A stretch of 64,000 nt of DNA from an uncultured Lachnospiraceae bacterium (lineage in GTDB: Bacteria; Bacillota; Clostridia; Lachnospirales; Lachnospiraceae): assembly GCA_910576535.1 (NCBI GenBank), contig CAJTKK010000017.1, positions 13,870-77,869 of the forward strand. Reading direction: 5' to 3'. Shown here one piece after another: positions 52,968 through 61,327 of the stretch. The position numbers and the translations under genes are program-made. Each line of letters starts with the position of its first letter. The stretch's first letter is position 1. The notes under the pieces are model-generated. The model worked only from the letters and a program-made list of their open reading frames with translations, searched no databases and was not told the origin of the DNA.

Positions 52968-53016
52968 ACATACCATCAGTATGTTTATATTATCATACTA
53001 TCCATATGTATGTCAA
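52968..53016 (-). promoter_or_regulatory. TetR-MFS promoter with two operator dyads
   Basis: TTGACA (53011-53016), 16 nt, GATAAT (52989-52994). ACATAC-CATCA-GTATGT (52968-52984) lies just after the -10 box. CATAC-9 nt-GTATG (52994-53012) fills the spacer. Spacing and symmetry fit TetR dimers. Confidence 0.75.
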
Positions 53017-53101
53017 CTTGCAAAAACTTGCCAGAGATTGCCCGCAGCCTCATCCCAAGTCCCTGGCCATAATATATTGTCCCCGCTCTTCTTGCTCCTA
53101 T

Positions 53102-53240
53102 TTATTCTTCTAATTCTTCCCGTAAGACCGAATACATACAATAAGAGTAAACGGTTCCATTTTTATACACGCCGTTCCGCATCGTCTCATCATAAGTCAA
53201 TCCCGCTTTTCCGGCGCGCCTGGTTCCAGCGCCTTGCAGA
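53102..53240 (-). pseudogene. acetyltransferase (GNAT) C-terminal fragment
   Basis: The minus-strand frame ending at TAA 53102-53104 reads ...AGLTYDETMRNGVYKNG then YSYCMYSVLREE, the end of a RimJ/RimL-like GNAT. The rest of the gene is missing: the DUF1801 gene begins directly upstream. A deletion or insertion scar. Confidence 0.55.
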
Positions 53241-53241
53241 A

Positions 53242-53658
53242 TCACAAATCTGCGGCGCCGTATTCTTTTCCGCACCATTTTGCAATCTCAGCAATCAGTT
53301 CAAGCGGCAATGGTTTATCATAGGGAAACTGTACCGCCCCCTTGCTTGTCTTATATTCCCGCAGCCTGTCCGCAAATGCTTCTACGGCCTCGGGGCCTGG
53401 ATACAAGCCAATGTGTTTTTTAAACGCCGCGAATTGTATCAAATTATGGTTTTTCCAGTAAGTCGGCATACTCCATGATATTTTTTCCATCCCATCCGGC
53501 AACGCTTCTTTAATTGTTTTATTTATTTGCCTCAAATAGGGCTGCGCCTGCTCCTGCTGCCGTTCTATATATTCTTCAATAGTCGCCGGCGCCTTGCCGC
53601 AATAATGATCCTGATTGGTATTCTTGAATGCACGGCCACATTTCGGACATTTCCACAT
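53242..53658 (-). CDS. DUF1801 family protein with zinc-ribbon N-terminus
   Basis: About 138 residues. The N-terminus MWKCPKCGRAFKNTNQDHYC is a small zinc ribbon; the rest (EYIERQQEQAQPYLRQINKTIKEALPDGMEKISWSMPTYWKNHNLIQFAAFKKHIGLYPG, then KGAVQFPYDKPLPLELI) is the DUF1801/YdhG-type domain. Function unknown. ATG 53658 is preferred because GCGGGG lies ahead and the ribbon begins there. Confidence 0.82.
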   Translation of the reverse strand: MWKCPKCGRAFKNTNQDHYCGKAPATIEEYIERQQEQAQPYLRQINKTIKEALPDGMEKISWSMPTYWKNHNLIQFAAFKKHIGLYPGPEAVEAFADRLREYKTSKGAVQFPYDKPLPLELIAEIAKWCGKEYGAADL

Positions 53659-53806
53659 TTTATTTCCCCGCTTTCTTTTCGTCACTTTCTTTTCGTCACT
53701 TTATCCCTGCCTGCAAAACCTCTGCGACCTATCCTTGCACAAATGATTTTGAGTCCCTGGATATAATGATACATCACCCGGTGTGTATTTCTTCATAATC
53801 ATCATT

Positions 53807-54031
53807 TTATCTATTTATATAAGAAAAGCAACTGAATTTTAAAAGCGTGCATAAAAAATACCCAGGCGCATAGAAGAAATAACTCCAAGCCCCTGCAAAA
53901 TCAACCCGCTTCGCCCTCTCTTCTGTGATAGACATACCACCTTCAAAAGAGCAACGGTCAGAAACGCTATTCTTCTTCGCAATATCATTTTTCCTCACTT
54001 TCCGTCCTCCATCCTCCCTCTGTTCCGGCAC
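53807..54031 (-). pseudogene. fragment of an amino-acid ABC transporter solute-binding protein
   Basis: Within this frame, about 53888-53942 encodes GGMSITEERAKRVDFAG, the hallmark of SBP_bac_3 (AGMSITEERKKxVDFS). Sequence on both sides does not continue the family, so only a short remnant is left. The rest of 53686-53984 shows nothing else. Confidence 0.4.
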
Positions 54032-54263
54032 AGGGTTCCCATGCCCCCGTCATACGCGGCTTCCTCTTCCGCAAAAAACCATCCCGGCGTTCTTTCCACA
54101 TTATCCCCAGGATAAACCGCGCAGGTACAGCGTTTCCTCTTCCCATATCCCGGAGAGGGATTTGTACATAGGCGCCATTTTCGGTTATTATAATTTCAGT
54201 TATAAACCGTTCCACTCTGCTGTTAATTAAGCTATTATAACAGATAAAGTTCTTGTCATCCAT
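53985..54263 (-). CDS. hypothetical ORF behind the methyltransferase
   Basis: 92 codons beginning 2 nt after the methyltransferase stop (MDDKNFICYNSLINSRVERF), with AGGGG 12 nt upstream. I do not recognise the protein, and its arginine-rich C-terminal half looks non-coding. It may be a chance frame in a decayed stretch. Confidence 0.25.
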   Translation of the reverse strand: MDDKNFICYNSLINSRVERFITEIIITENGAYVQIPLRDMGRGNAVPARFILGIMWKERRDGFLRKRKPRMTGAWEPCAGTEGGWRTESEEK

Positions 54264-54265
54264 GT

Positions 54266-55090
54266 TTATTCAAGACCCCTATCTGCCATTCCTGCAACGG
54301 GAATTTCATGCTTTTTAAGTTCGGCAATAGCGCCATAATGCAAAACATCAAATTCATCAGGCGCAATACGTTCAAGAAGCATCCTGTGTTCTTTTTCCCA
54401 CATCAAAATCTCTTTTTCTGTAAGCGAAGCGCCTATTCCACGGCAAGCCTTCATTCTTCCATTCCAGCTTTCACGGGTAAATGGTATTCTTAGCGTAAAT
54501 TCTTCATGATATACAAGCTCAAAGTTTTCTTGGTAGCAATCTGGTATATCTATTTGATGTTCCGTTTCTCCTGCGCCACTCCAATTTGGATTATATTTTA
54601 ATACGAGATTTTCACTGGCTCCTGCAATCTTGTCCTCATATGGCAGCCATGCCATATATAATACAAGAATACTCCCCGCTTGTTTCAGCATACGATAAAA
54701 CTTAGGCATAACAATTTCATGATTAAAATACCAAAAGCACTGACATGCTGTAATTACATCAAAAGAGTTATCCGAAAAACTTATATCCTCTGCCGATACC
54801 GCATAATAATCTATGTCCATGCCCTCTGAGAGAATTCTTGCCTGTTCGATTTGGTTTTCTGAAATATCCGCAGCCGTCCACTTTGCCCCATACTGGTACA
54901 TATTTCTAGGAAGAACGCCCGTCCCCGTCCCAATATCAAGAATAGATTGTCCTCCTAAACACAATTTACGGTCCACAATTCTTTGATAAAACTCTTTCGG
55001 ATAAATGTCACGGAATTTGGCATAATCTAAGGAAGTTTTCCCCCAATCAAAAGGTTTTCCACTATCTATCTCTCCATTCCTTATCTTCAT
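54266..55090 (-). CDS. Class I SAM-dependent methyltransferase
   Basis: About 274 residues. Motif I SILDIGTGTGVLPRNMYQYGAKWTAADISENQIEQA near residue 50, then SFDVITACQCFWYF (motif II/post-II) define the methyltransferase type 11-like fold. The substrate is unknown; small-molecule methyltransferases of this type are common as single accessory genes. GAAGG precedes ATG 55090. Base composition is more AT-rich than the core genes, in keeping with acquisition. Confidence 0.88.
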   Translation of the reverse strand: MKIRNGEIDSGKPFDWGKTSLDYAKFRDIYPKEFYQRIVDRKLCLGGQSILDIGTGTGVLPRNMYQYGAKWTAADISENQIEQARILSEGMDIDYYAVSAEDISFSDNSFDVITACQCFWYFNHEIVMPKFYRMLKQAGSILVLYMAWLPYEDKIAGASENLVLKYNPNWSGAGETEHQIDIPDCYQENFELVYHEEFTLRIPFTRESWNGRMKACRGIGASLTEKEILMWEKEHRMLLERIAPDEFDVLHYGAIAELKKHEIPVAGMADRGLE

Positions 55091-55141
55091 ATCATACCTT
55101 CTTTCATGCCGGTTTTTCTTTGTATCCAAACTCCCAATCAA

Positions 55142-55409
55142 TAGAAAGTTACCAATGTTTTTTCAAAATCCCCCTATAAACCCGGTATGCCAAATAAACT
55201 CCGGCCGAGCAGACAAACACCGATAAAATAATTCCGGCAACGGGAAAAGCCACCAATAAAATCCCATTTTATAAAAAGGAAAATAAATACTTCTTATATA
55301 ATCCCGTCATTTCCATATTACAGCCTTTCACGTCCTTCACCTTATCTTTTAGCAATGTCTCTCTGCCCTAAAAACTAATAGGTTCACTCCTGTCTTTATT
55401 GCAGTAACT
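55142..55409. other. gap with small hydrophobic frame
   Basis: On the minus strand about 55156-55270 reads ILLVAFPVAGIILSVFV then a basic tail ending GILKKHW, a single-helix peptide without a clear start codon. It may be a permease remnant. No other gene seen. Confidence 0.25.
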
Positions 55410-55823
55410 TTACTTTCTGTTTGGCTTTCTCTTGATTTTCAGCAGCCGAAGGAAATCATGAAACAAGGAAGTATCCACTGGCTCAAACATGATCCATTTT
55501 CCATCATGGTAAGTTTGGGCTTTGTCATATATTTCCTGAACTTCCTTCCCATAATTTTCTCTATCTGTTTCAAACTTTAACCGTTCGTCTTTCCCTAAGA
55601 TAATCATAAAACCCACACAGTTTTCTCTCGCATATAATGCACACAGCGTTTTACCGCCCCGACGATATTTATATTCATATTTCCATGCTTTGCCGCCTTT
55701 ATTCCACAAACAATCCATATCATATTTTTCATCAATCAAACCGCATAGCTTATTCCATACATCATATAGAGATTTTCCAACTAAAACTGTCATTTCTTCT
55801 TCGCCAGGCGCTGTATCAAGCAT
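55410..55823 (-). CDS. DUF3788 family protein
   Basis: 137 residues: SLYDVWNKLCGLIDEKYDMDCLWNKGGKAWKYEYKYRRGGKTLCALYARENCVGFMIILGKDERLKFE and FEPVDTSLFHDFLRLLKIKRKP are typical of DUF3788, small cytosolic proteins of unknown function, often in mobile or variable regions. AGGAGGG precedes the ATG. Single gene. Confidence 0.8.
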   Translation of the reverse strand: MLDTAPGEEEMTVLVGKSLYDVWNKLCGLIDEKYDMDCLWNKGGKAWKYEYKYRRGGKTLCALYARENCVGFMIILGKDERLKFETDRENYGKEVQEIYDKAQTYHDGKWIMFEPVDTSLFHDFLRLLKIKRKPNRK

Positions 55824-55858
55824 ATCTGCCCTCCTATATGGTTCCCGGTTGCCCAGTC

Positions 55859-56056
55859 TTATTTTTTTCTAAGCATACACAAAACTTTTCTTTTTGGCAA
55901 TATAAACAGCCCCGATACTAATAATAAGGCGGCCGCGTATTTTCGGGCAATGGACGCTGTTGCCCAAAAGGAATAAATCCTATGCAGGATAACCGTTTCT
56001 TCTTTTGTATCAAGATTTTTTGAATAATTATCAAAACCGCGAAAATCACTTGAGGT
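55859..56056 (-). pseudogene. remnant of an unidentified gene
   Basis: An open frame from the PNPOx-family stop to TAA 55859 reads ...FRGFDNYSKNLDTKEETVIL then IYSFWATASIARKYAAALLL with one hydrophobic stretch, but has no start codon. It looks like the end of a lost gene; I cannot name it. Confidence 0.25.
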
Positions 56057-56473
56057 CTAAAATTCATACTTTGTTCCATGTGAAAATAACAGTCCATCTG
56101 TTAATTCTACACGTAAAATTATAGTATTTTCATCATCAAAGTGATTATGCCCGTTATCAATCCATTCTGCAAAAGCATTTTTCAGTTTATCAGCAATTTC
56201 AACGTTTTCTTCTTTCCCAAAATAGCCTAAATTGATACCTTTTCCATGCGCTGTAAACCAATCGCCAGCAATTGCGACAGCAGAATTATTTTCAATATGT
56301 TTCATTTTATTTGAAAGAGCAGATGTAATGATATAAAATGCACTATTCTCATAATAAGCATTTACATATCGCACATATGGCATATTATTTTTTATTGTTG
56401 ATAACGCTATAACCGTGTCTCTTCCAAAACGCTTCATCATTATTTTTTCAGCTTCCTGATTCCATTTGCTCAT
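56057..56473 (-). CDS. Pyridoxamine 5'-phosphate oxidase-like flavin-binding protein
   Basis: 138 residues of the small PNPOx-like split-barrel family: KRFGRDTVIALSTIKNNMPYVRYVNAYYENSAFYIITSALSNKMKHIENNSAVAIAGDWFTAHGKG. Such proteins bind FMN or F420-like flavins and are general reductases; true PNP oxidase activity is unlikely at this size. AGAGG precedes the ATG. The upstream segment 56504-56535 is nearly the same as those before two other genes nearby. Confidence 0.85.
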   Translation of the reverse strand: MSKWNQEAEKIMMKRFGRDTVIALSTIKNNMPYVRYVNAYYENSAFYIITSALSNKMKHIENNSAVAIAGDWFTAHGKGINLGYFGKEENVEIADKLKNAFAEWIDNGHNHFDDENTIILRVELTDGLLFSHGTKYEF

Positions 56474-56503
56474 AAGTTACCTCTACAAATTTTAATATAC
56501 TGA

Positions 56504-56535
56504 TTTGATTATACCACTTCCTGCTTCCATTTACC
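56504..56535 (-). repeat. shared upstream segment, copy A
   Basis: Minus strand GGTAAAT...AAGTGGTATAATCAAA with TATAAT at 56508-56513, 35 nt before the PNPOx-like gene. Closely matched at 60159-60203 and 62038-62077. Confidence 0.6.
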
Positions 56536-56753
56536 GCAAAAGCATGATTGCTCTCTTTTCTCTGCTCTGATAACTAACGATACCTGCTCTATTACATTTT
56601 GCACTTTCTTATCCATTTCGTAAAGTTCTGTTTCTGCTACGATTATAGCAAAGAGCCGTACCAGTTGGACAATTTTTTTCCCGAAAAATGCCCAATAGAC
56701 AATTTATGGACAGGCGCTCATAATTATTTTAAAAACAAGGAGAGCGCCTGTTT

Positions 56754-56921
56754 ATGATTACTCTAAATGACTATATTTCAGAATATATTGAATACTGCGA
56801 ATACCGGAAACGCTTAGATTCCAAGACCTTAAAGGCAACATCATTTACTCCGTACCAAAAAACAATCAGCCTTATGTTCCAAAAGCTTAAACCCTTGTTT
56901 CTCTCATTTCGGCTTGTCTGA
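56754..56921 (+). pseudogene. truncated tyrosine recombinase (integrase) N-terminus
   Basis: 55 codons. The first ~28 (MITLNDYISEYIEYCEYRKR, LDSKTLKA) match the SAM-like N-terminal domain of XerD-type integrases, then the sequence changes abruptly and stops; no catalytic domain follows. AAGGAG lies upstream, and GGCGCTC/GAGCGCC flank the leader (about 56713-56748). Scar of a former mobile element. Nothing else supported in 56536-57004. Confidence 0.6.
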
Positions 56922-57004
56922 CAGCAGGCCTTATTGTTGTACTTTTTTTCCTACAGAATTTCTTTAGACTTTTTTCAATTATCTACTCGACTTTTCATAA
57001 ACTA

Positions 57005-57565
57005 TCACCGATAAAATACAAATCCGGCAATTCCACTTATAAAAATAATCACAATCGGATTGGGTTTCCATTTTCGCAGCAAGAATAGCATAGTTAAAAA
57101 AATAAGCAACGCAATCCAATTAAGAGATAAAAAATCTATTTCAGACTTATTACTGTCATACAATGCTGATAATATAATTGTAGCCGCTGCTGAAATGATC
57201 AAACCTAATGAAGCTGATTTTAAACCATTCAGTACTTCCAAAACATATGCGGATTTTTGATGTGTTTGAAAAAATTTATATAAAGACAATGAAATAATAA
57301 TCCCACAAAATATACAGCCAGTGGTTGCTGCCAATGCCCCAGTCATTCCACCAACTTGAAGCCCGACAAATGTTGATGTATTAACAGCCAATGGCCCCGG
57401 TGTCATCTGTGAAATTGTAATGATGTCTGTAAACATTTTTCCGCTTATCCAGTTGTTTTTTTCTACAACTTGCTCTTGGATTAAAGGAATAATCGCATAA
57501 CCGCCGCCAATGCTCAATAATCCTATTTTTAGAAATGTAATAAATAGCTCCCACACGATATTCAT
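57005..57565 (-). CDS. Chromate transporter, half-size subunit 2
   Basis: 186 residues, five to six membrane helices. FLKIGLLSIGGGYAIIPLIQEQVV and SQMTPGPLAVNTSTFVGLQVGG are the CHR-domain signatures (GGG and PGP motifs). Half-size ChrA proteins work as pairs and export chromate or, in many anaerobes, an unknown anion. Its ATG overlaps the stop of the first subunit (ATGA), showing translational coupling. Confidence 0.92.
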   Translation of the reverse strand: MNIVWELFITFLKIGLLSIGGGYAIIPLIQEQVVEKNNWISGKMFTDIITISQMTPGPLAVNTSTFVGLQVGGMTGALAATTGCIFCGIIISLSLYKFFQTHQKSAYVLEVLNGLKSASLGLIISAAATIILSALYDSNKSEIDFLSLNWIALLIFLTMLFLLRKWKPNPIVIIFISGIAGFVFYR

Positions 57566-58125
57566 TTCATTTTCCCCCTTTTACAAAGCGCTTGAAAAAT
57601 ACATAACAGACAGCAAAAAAGGAGTATCAAAGTCACGTTTATTCCCAATATGAAGTTTGCTATAAATGACAGCGGTATCATGGCAGATAAAAACAATGAC
57701 TTTTTCTTTAAAATCAAAGAACACATATCTATAATTAAATCTACCATTAAGGCGGCTACGCCCGCTTCCATCCCTTTTAGAACTGCCACAATAATCGTAC
57801 TAGAAATAAAGATTTTATAAAATGCCGAAACAGCCGTGAGGATAACTAACGGGGGAATGACAGCAGCAATACAGCTTATGGAAGCCCCCACAATACCAGC
57901 TACTTTGTATCCAGCCAAAGCCGAAAGATTGATTGCAATCGCTCCGGGCGTTGATTGTGCTACGGCAGCCATATTGACTAAATCTTCTTCGCTGAAACAA
58001 TGTTTTTTGGCAACAAAAAAGCGGCGAACCATTGGAACTACTATATAGCCGCCACCAAAAGTAAAAGCGCTTATGAACAAATTGGTTGCCAAGAGCCATA
58101 CATACATTTTTATACCTTTTTTCAA
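57562..58125 (-). CDS. Chromate transporter, half-size subunit 1
   Basis: 187 residues with the paired CHR motifs FTFGGGYIVVPMVRRFFV and AQSTPGAIAINLSALAGYKVAG. It forms a heterodimer-type pair with the next gene. The frame begins with TTG, AGGAGG nine nt upstream; an ATG six codons later with AAGG is an alternative. Divergent from a LysR gene, which probably regulates it. Confidence 0.92.
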   Translation of the reverse strand: MKKGIKMYVWLLATNLFISAFTFGGGYIVVPMVRRFFVAKKHCFSEEDLVNMAAVAQSTPGAIAINLSALAGYKVAGIVGASISCIAAVIPPLVILTAVSAFYKIFISSTIIVAVLKGMEAGVAALMVDLIIDMCSLILKKKSLFLSAMIPLSFIANFILGINVTLILLFCCLLCIFQALCKRGKMK

Positions 58126-58181
58126 AATAATCTACCTCCTATTTCGTCTATTATATCTCTTGTTCTGCAATCTGTAAAATG

Positions 58182-58195
58182 ATATAATTTTATAT
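58182..58195. promoter_or_regulatory. dyad between chrA pair and lysR
   Basis: ATATAA-TT-TTATAT lies in the 107-bp divergent gap; possible LysR-type binding site or overlapping -10 elements. Confidence 0.35.
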
Positions 58196-58232
58196 ATTCT
58201 ATCTATTTTACTCATGTGAAAAAGGAGAAGAA

Positions 58233-59132
58233 ATGGTTATACGGTATTTGGAGATTTTAGAAGCAATAGCAGAAAACGGAACATTTACAAGTGCAGCAAA
58301 AAAGCTATATATAACGCAATCCGCAGTTTCTCATGCAGTTGCAGAACTTGAAAAGCAGGCGGGTACAGCCCTCTTTGAGCGTTTACCAAAAGGAGTTGCC
58401 TTAACTCGTTGCGGCGCTTCTCTTTTAGAAGAGTCACGAAGTATTTTAACGGCTTGCAGGAACTTAGACAGAAGAATGAGCCATTTGGAAGAAAATACTC
58501 CTATTAATATTGTGTCAAGTATTACGATTGCCTCTTTTCTGCTCCCCGAAATACTTAGGGATTTGAAAACTTCCTTTCCTCAAATTCAGCTTTCCATCCG
58601 GGTTGCAAGCGCAAATACCGCCATTGACATTTTGCAACGCGGGAATGCTGATATTGCATTTTGGGAAGGCGCTGCGCCAAAGGGAAACTTTCAAACAATC
58701 CTCTTAGGCTCGTATAATTTATGCGCTGCTTGTGCGCCAGATTTTGATTTATCTGTAAAAGCAATATCACCAGACCAATTATGCCGCTATCCATTATTGC
58801 TTCGTGAACAGGGAAGCGCAATTCGTGATACTTTAGACGATACTCTTGCGCTTGCCAATTTAAGAGCAGAGCCGGTTTGGGAAAGCGTTAATTCACTTGC
58901 CCTTATTAAAGCTGCCGAAGCCGGTTTAGGCATTACGATATTACCAGAAAAATTATTATTGGATTCTTTGCTCTTAAAAAAATTACGTCTAATTAGCTTA
59001 GACAAAATGAAAATGGAAAATCAAATGTTAGCATTATTTCACAAGGATAAGTATATTACAAAACCTTTTCAAATTCTAATAGACCAACTTAAAAATAAGT
59101 TTGCAGGATTACAATACATGTGTTACAACTGA
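58233..59132 (+). CDS. LysR family transcriptional regulator
   Basis: 299 residues. N-terminal winged helix LEILEAIAENGTFTSAAKKLYITQSAVSHAVAELEKQAGTALFERLPKGVALTRCGASLL is the LysR DNA-binding domain; the rest is the two-lobed inducer domain (PINIVSSITIASFLLPEILRDL, GLGITILPEKLLLD). Divergent to the chromate transporter pair, the standard LysR arrangement, so it likely activates those genes in response to an anion. AAGGAG precedes the ATG. Confidence 0.92.
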   Translation: MVIRYLEILEAIAENGTFTSAAKKLYITQSAVSHAVAELEKQAGTALFERLPKGVALTRCGASLLEESRSILTACRNLDRRMSHLEENTPINIVSSITIASFLLPEILRDLKTSFPQIQLSIRVASANTAIDILQRGNADIAFWEGAAPKGNFQTILLGSYNLCAACAPDFDLSVKAISPDQLCRYPLLLREQGSAIRDTLDDTLALANLRAEPVWESVNSLALIKAAEAGLGITILPEKLLLDSLLLKKLRLISLDKMKMENQMLALFHKDKYITKPFQILIDQLKNKFAGLQYMCYN

Positions 59133-59214
59133 GTATTTAAAAAGCGGAAATACCTGTTCTGTGTAAGATTTTAATTGTCAAACCAAAATCTAACCAAAAA
59201 GAAGGTATTTCCGC

Positions 59215-59313
59215 ATGGCAAGTATAACACTGGATATGAGGTATCGTCTATCTCTGATTAAGTATGCTGACAGATATCAGCTTTTTTCATTTGTTTACCA
59301 ATATTCATCATAG
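59215..59313 (+). pseudogene. IS transposase N-terminal remnant
   Basis: MASITLDMRYRLSLIKYADRY is the start of an integrase-type IS transposase found in Lachnospiraceae as I recall it; then the frame leaves the family and stops after 32 residues. AGAAGG upstream. The rest of 59133-59393 shows no gene. Confidence 0.5.
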
Positions 59314-59393
59314 CTGTTCATTCTGACATATTTATCTCCCCTGTTCTATTTATTTTTTCAAACACCGATTTATCCCGTTCTATAAGCTGGAAG

Positions 59394-60113
59394 TTAGTGA
59401 ATCGGTAACAATTCCATATTTTTTGCTCGTTTCAGATTTATTTTAAGGTCGTCATATCCAAACGGCTTGCCATGTCCCGGATATATTAGATTTGGCCTAA
59501 GAGCAATGATTGTTTCCCAAGATTTCAGAAAAGCCGTTTTCTCCTCCGCCCAAATGGTGATTCTGTGTAAACTTGGCAAACCGTTCATAGCAGCATCGCC
59601 ACAGAATAAAGAACCGTCATTTAGTAAAAGAGATATGGAATCGGCGGTGTGACCGGGAGTATCAATGATTTTTCCTTGCAATAAAAGTTCCACTTGCTTA
59701 CGGTTTTGTTCGGTCACTTGAATACATCTACATTGATATTCTTGCTTTATTGAGGGAAACAAATGCTTACCTTTGCCAACGAATTTCATTAAATAACAAA
59801 AGAACAAGGCAATCTTAGTTGTGCAACCGCCATGAAAAGAGTTTTGCCCTCTATATAATCTTTCTAATGCTTTGTCGCTCATAACGATTTGGAGGTCAGG
59901 GCATTCCGAAAGTACTTCATTCAGATAACCTGCGTGGTCATCGTGAGCGTGTGTCAAAAAAATATATCGTATCTGTTGAGGGGCTATTTGCATCTTTGCC
60001 AGTTGCTTTTTAAAATGTGCAAATCCGCTTTCATACCCTGTATCAATCAGTACATAGCCTTTGTCAATAGGATATATCCAATTATTTACTATCCTGCTTC
60101 CTGCATTGAGCAT
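59394..60113 (-). CDS. Metallo-beta-lactamase-fold hydrolase
   Basis: 239 residues. THAHDDHAG near residue 54 gives the HxHxDH zinc motif, followed by DTPGHTADSISLLL, FCGDAAMNG and YPGHGKPF for the remaining zinc ligands. N-terminal NNWIYPIDKGYVLIDTG is typical. The superfamily includes glyoxalase II, lactonases and lactamases; the natural substrate is unknown. Ribosome site is weak (AGAGAG). Preceded by shared upstream segment copy B. Confidence 0.88.
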   Translation of the reverse strand: MLNAGSRIVNNWIYPIDKGYVLIDTGYESGFAHFKKQLAKMQIAPQQIRYIFLTHAHDDHAGYLNEVLSECPDLQIVMSDKALERLYRGQNSFHGGCTTKIALFFCYLMKFVGKGKHLFPSIKQEYQCRCIQVTEQNRKQVELLLQGKIIDTPGHTADSISLLLNDGSLFCGDAAMNGLPSLHRITIWAEEKTAFLKSWETIIALRPNLIYPGHGKPFGYDDLKINLKRAKNMELLPIH

Positions 60114-60158
60114 AGATGTTCTCTCTTTTCATTCATTTTTATCGGCGCCAACTTCCGA

Positions 60159-60203
60159 TTTGTTCATTTGATTATACCACTTTCATTCCTTACATCATTT
60201 ACC
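60159..60203 (-). repeat. shared upstream segment, copy B
   Basis: Minus strand GGTAAATGATGTAAGGAATG then AAAGTGGTATAATCAAATGA, TATAAT at 60171-60176, 58 nt before the hydrolase gene. Confidence 0.6.
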
Positions 60204-60242
60204 ATGACTTACTGATTTTCTGTTGCCAACATGTTGCCGCCT

Positions 60243-60506
60243 TCATTTATCTCTATAATGAGAACCACATTGGACAATCTTTATCGTATTATCCCCTATA
60301 CGATAAACAATACGATTCGCATTATCTATCCTTCTGCTCCAATAAGCTGCCAAATCACCACTTAACCTTTCCGGCTTACCTATTCCATCATATCCATTCC
60401 GGTCAATCTCCTTCAATAGCTGAAGAATACGCCTTATCGTTTTCTTATCTTGCCTCACCCAGTATTCAAAATCTTCCCATGCCGCATCTGACCATGACTT
60501 AATCAT
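60243..60506 (-). CDS. yoeB: YoeB/Txe family mRNA interferase toxin
   Basis: 87 residues from ATG 60506. SWSDAAWEDFEYWVRQDKKT, the GIGKPERLSGDLAAYWSRRI core with Glu and Arg, RIVYRI and the terminal CGSHYRDK with His83-Tyr84 match YoeB, a ribosome-dependent mRNA endonuclease. All catalytic residues appear intact. Its start overlaps the stop of the antitoxin remnant by 8 nt, as in intact pairs. The antitoxin itself is damaged, so the toxin is either silent, weak or neutralised in trans. Confidence 0.9.
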   Translation of the reverse strand: MIKSWSDAAWEDFEYWVRQDKKTIRRILQLLKEIDRNGYDGIGKPERLSGDLAAYWSRRIDNANRIVYRIGDNTIKIVQCGSHYRDK

Positions 60507-60700
60507 CAAAATCTACCTCATGTACTGTGCCGCCTGTAGCTTCCATCTGTGCTACCGGCTCTTTTAGCCTGGTCATATTTTCCTGCGAATAAAACGGAAC
60601 AACAGATACTTCAAATGGTATGCGCTTCTATCTGCCTAATTTTTTTAAATAAATATTTATAGCTGTTGATAAAGACATACCAATATCAGCACAAGTTAAA
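60499..60700 (-). pseudogene. broken RelB/DinJ-type antitoxin
   Basis: Reading the minus strand: CADIGMSLSTAINIYLKKLGR, an in-frame TAG (60628-60630), then RIPFEVSVVPFYSQENMTRL and VAQMEATGGTVHEVDFDD. That is the ribbon-helix-helix middle and toxin-binding tail of a DinJ/RelB antitoxin. The N-terminal strand is missing and the stop splits the rest. The tail alone could still be made if an internal start exists, but no good one is visible. Confidence 0.75.
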
Positions 60701-61285
60701 TTTATCAGATTCTGTCATTTGCTCATTTGTAGTTTTTTTGTATCTTCCATAATAGTATAAATTATGCTTATATTCCTGTCCTAATTCATGGAAAATCTCT
60801 GCGAGCCTGTCATAATTTGCACAGTATGGTATATCAGCTTCTTTCACTCCCATAATCTCATTTGGCACTTTCCCCATATATTCAGTAATAGAAATAAGGG
60901 CTTTTCTGTAATCTTCTTCTGGAAATTTCTTTTTCCATTTCGGAAGTACTTTTGCAATTTTTTCGTAGGCAGAAATTCCAAGAATATTCTGTTTTTCTCT
61001 AAACTTACTTTCTCTTTTTTTCAACAGGCAATTGCGGCTAAATGTATATTTATCGGGCAGATTGTCACCTAACCGAATTTTTATAAATCCGTTTTTATCG
61101 CCCACCCCATTTTTCTCAATATCCCAAGCCAATTCTAAATCACTCATGGCAAGTTCTATCATACCTTCCCGGTCGCAATCATATATCAAAACACAATCCT
61201 TTTCTTCATCATATGCAGTCATCATAACATAATGTATAGATATATGTTCAGCATGGTACATTTTCAGATAGGGCAAATAAAACAT
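60686..61285 (-). CDS. BtrH N-terminal-like protein, probably truncated
   Basis: 199 residues. HAEHISIHYVMMTAYDEEKDCVLIYDCDREGMIELAMSDLELAWD resembles the later part of the BtrH N-terminal (papain-like C39-type) domain, in which the conserved Cys should lie upstream; that part is absent. The C-terminus (ESDKFNLC) runs into antitoxin sequence in another frame, which suggests a deletion junction. GGAGGGG precedes the ATG, so translation is possible. Catalysis is doubtful. Confidence 0.55.
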   Translation of the reverse strand: MFYLPYLKMYHAEHISIHYVMMTAYDEEKDCVLIYDCDREGMIELAMSDLELAWDIEKNGVGDKNGFIKIRLGDNLPDKYTFSRNCLLKKRESKFREKQNILGISAYEKIAKVLPKWKKKFPEEDYRKALISITEYMGKVPNEIMGVKEADIPYCANYDRLAEIFHELGQEYKHNLYYYGRYKKTTNEQMTESDKFNLC

Positions 61286-61327
61286 ATCCCCTCCGGAATG
61301 GATTGGTTTGTTCTTGTTTAGAATTTG

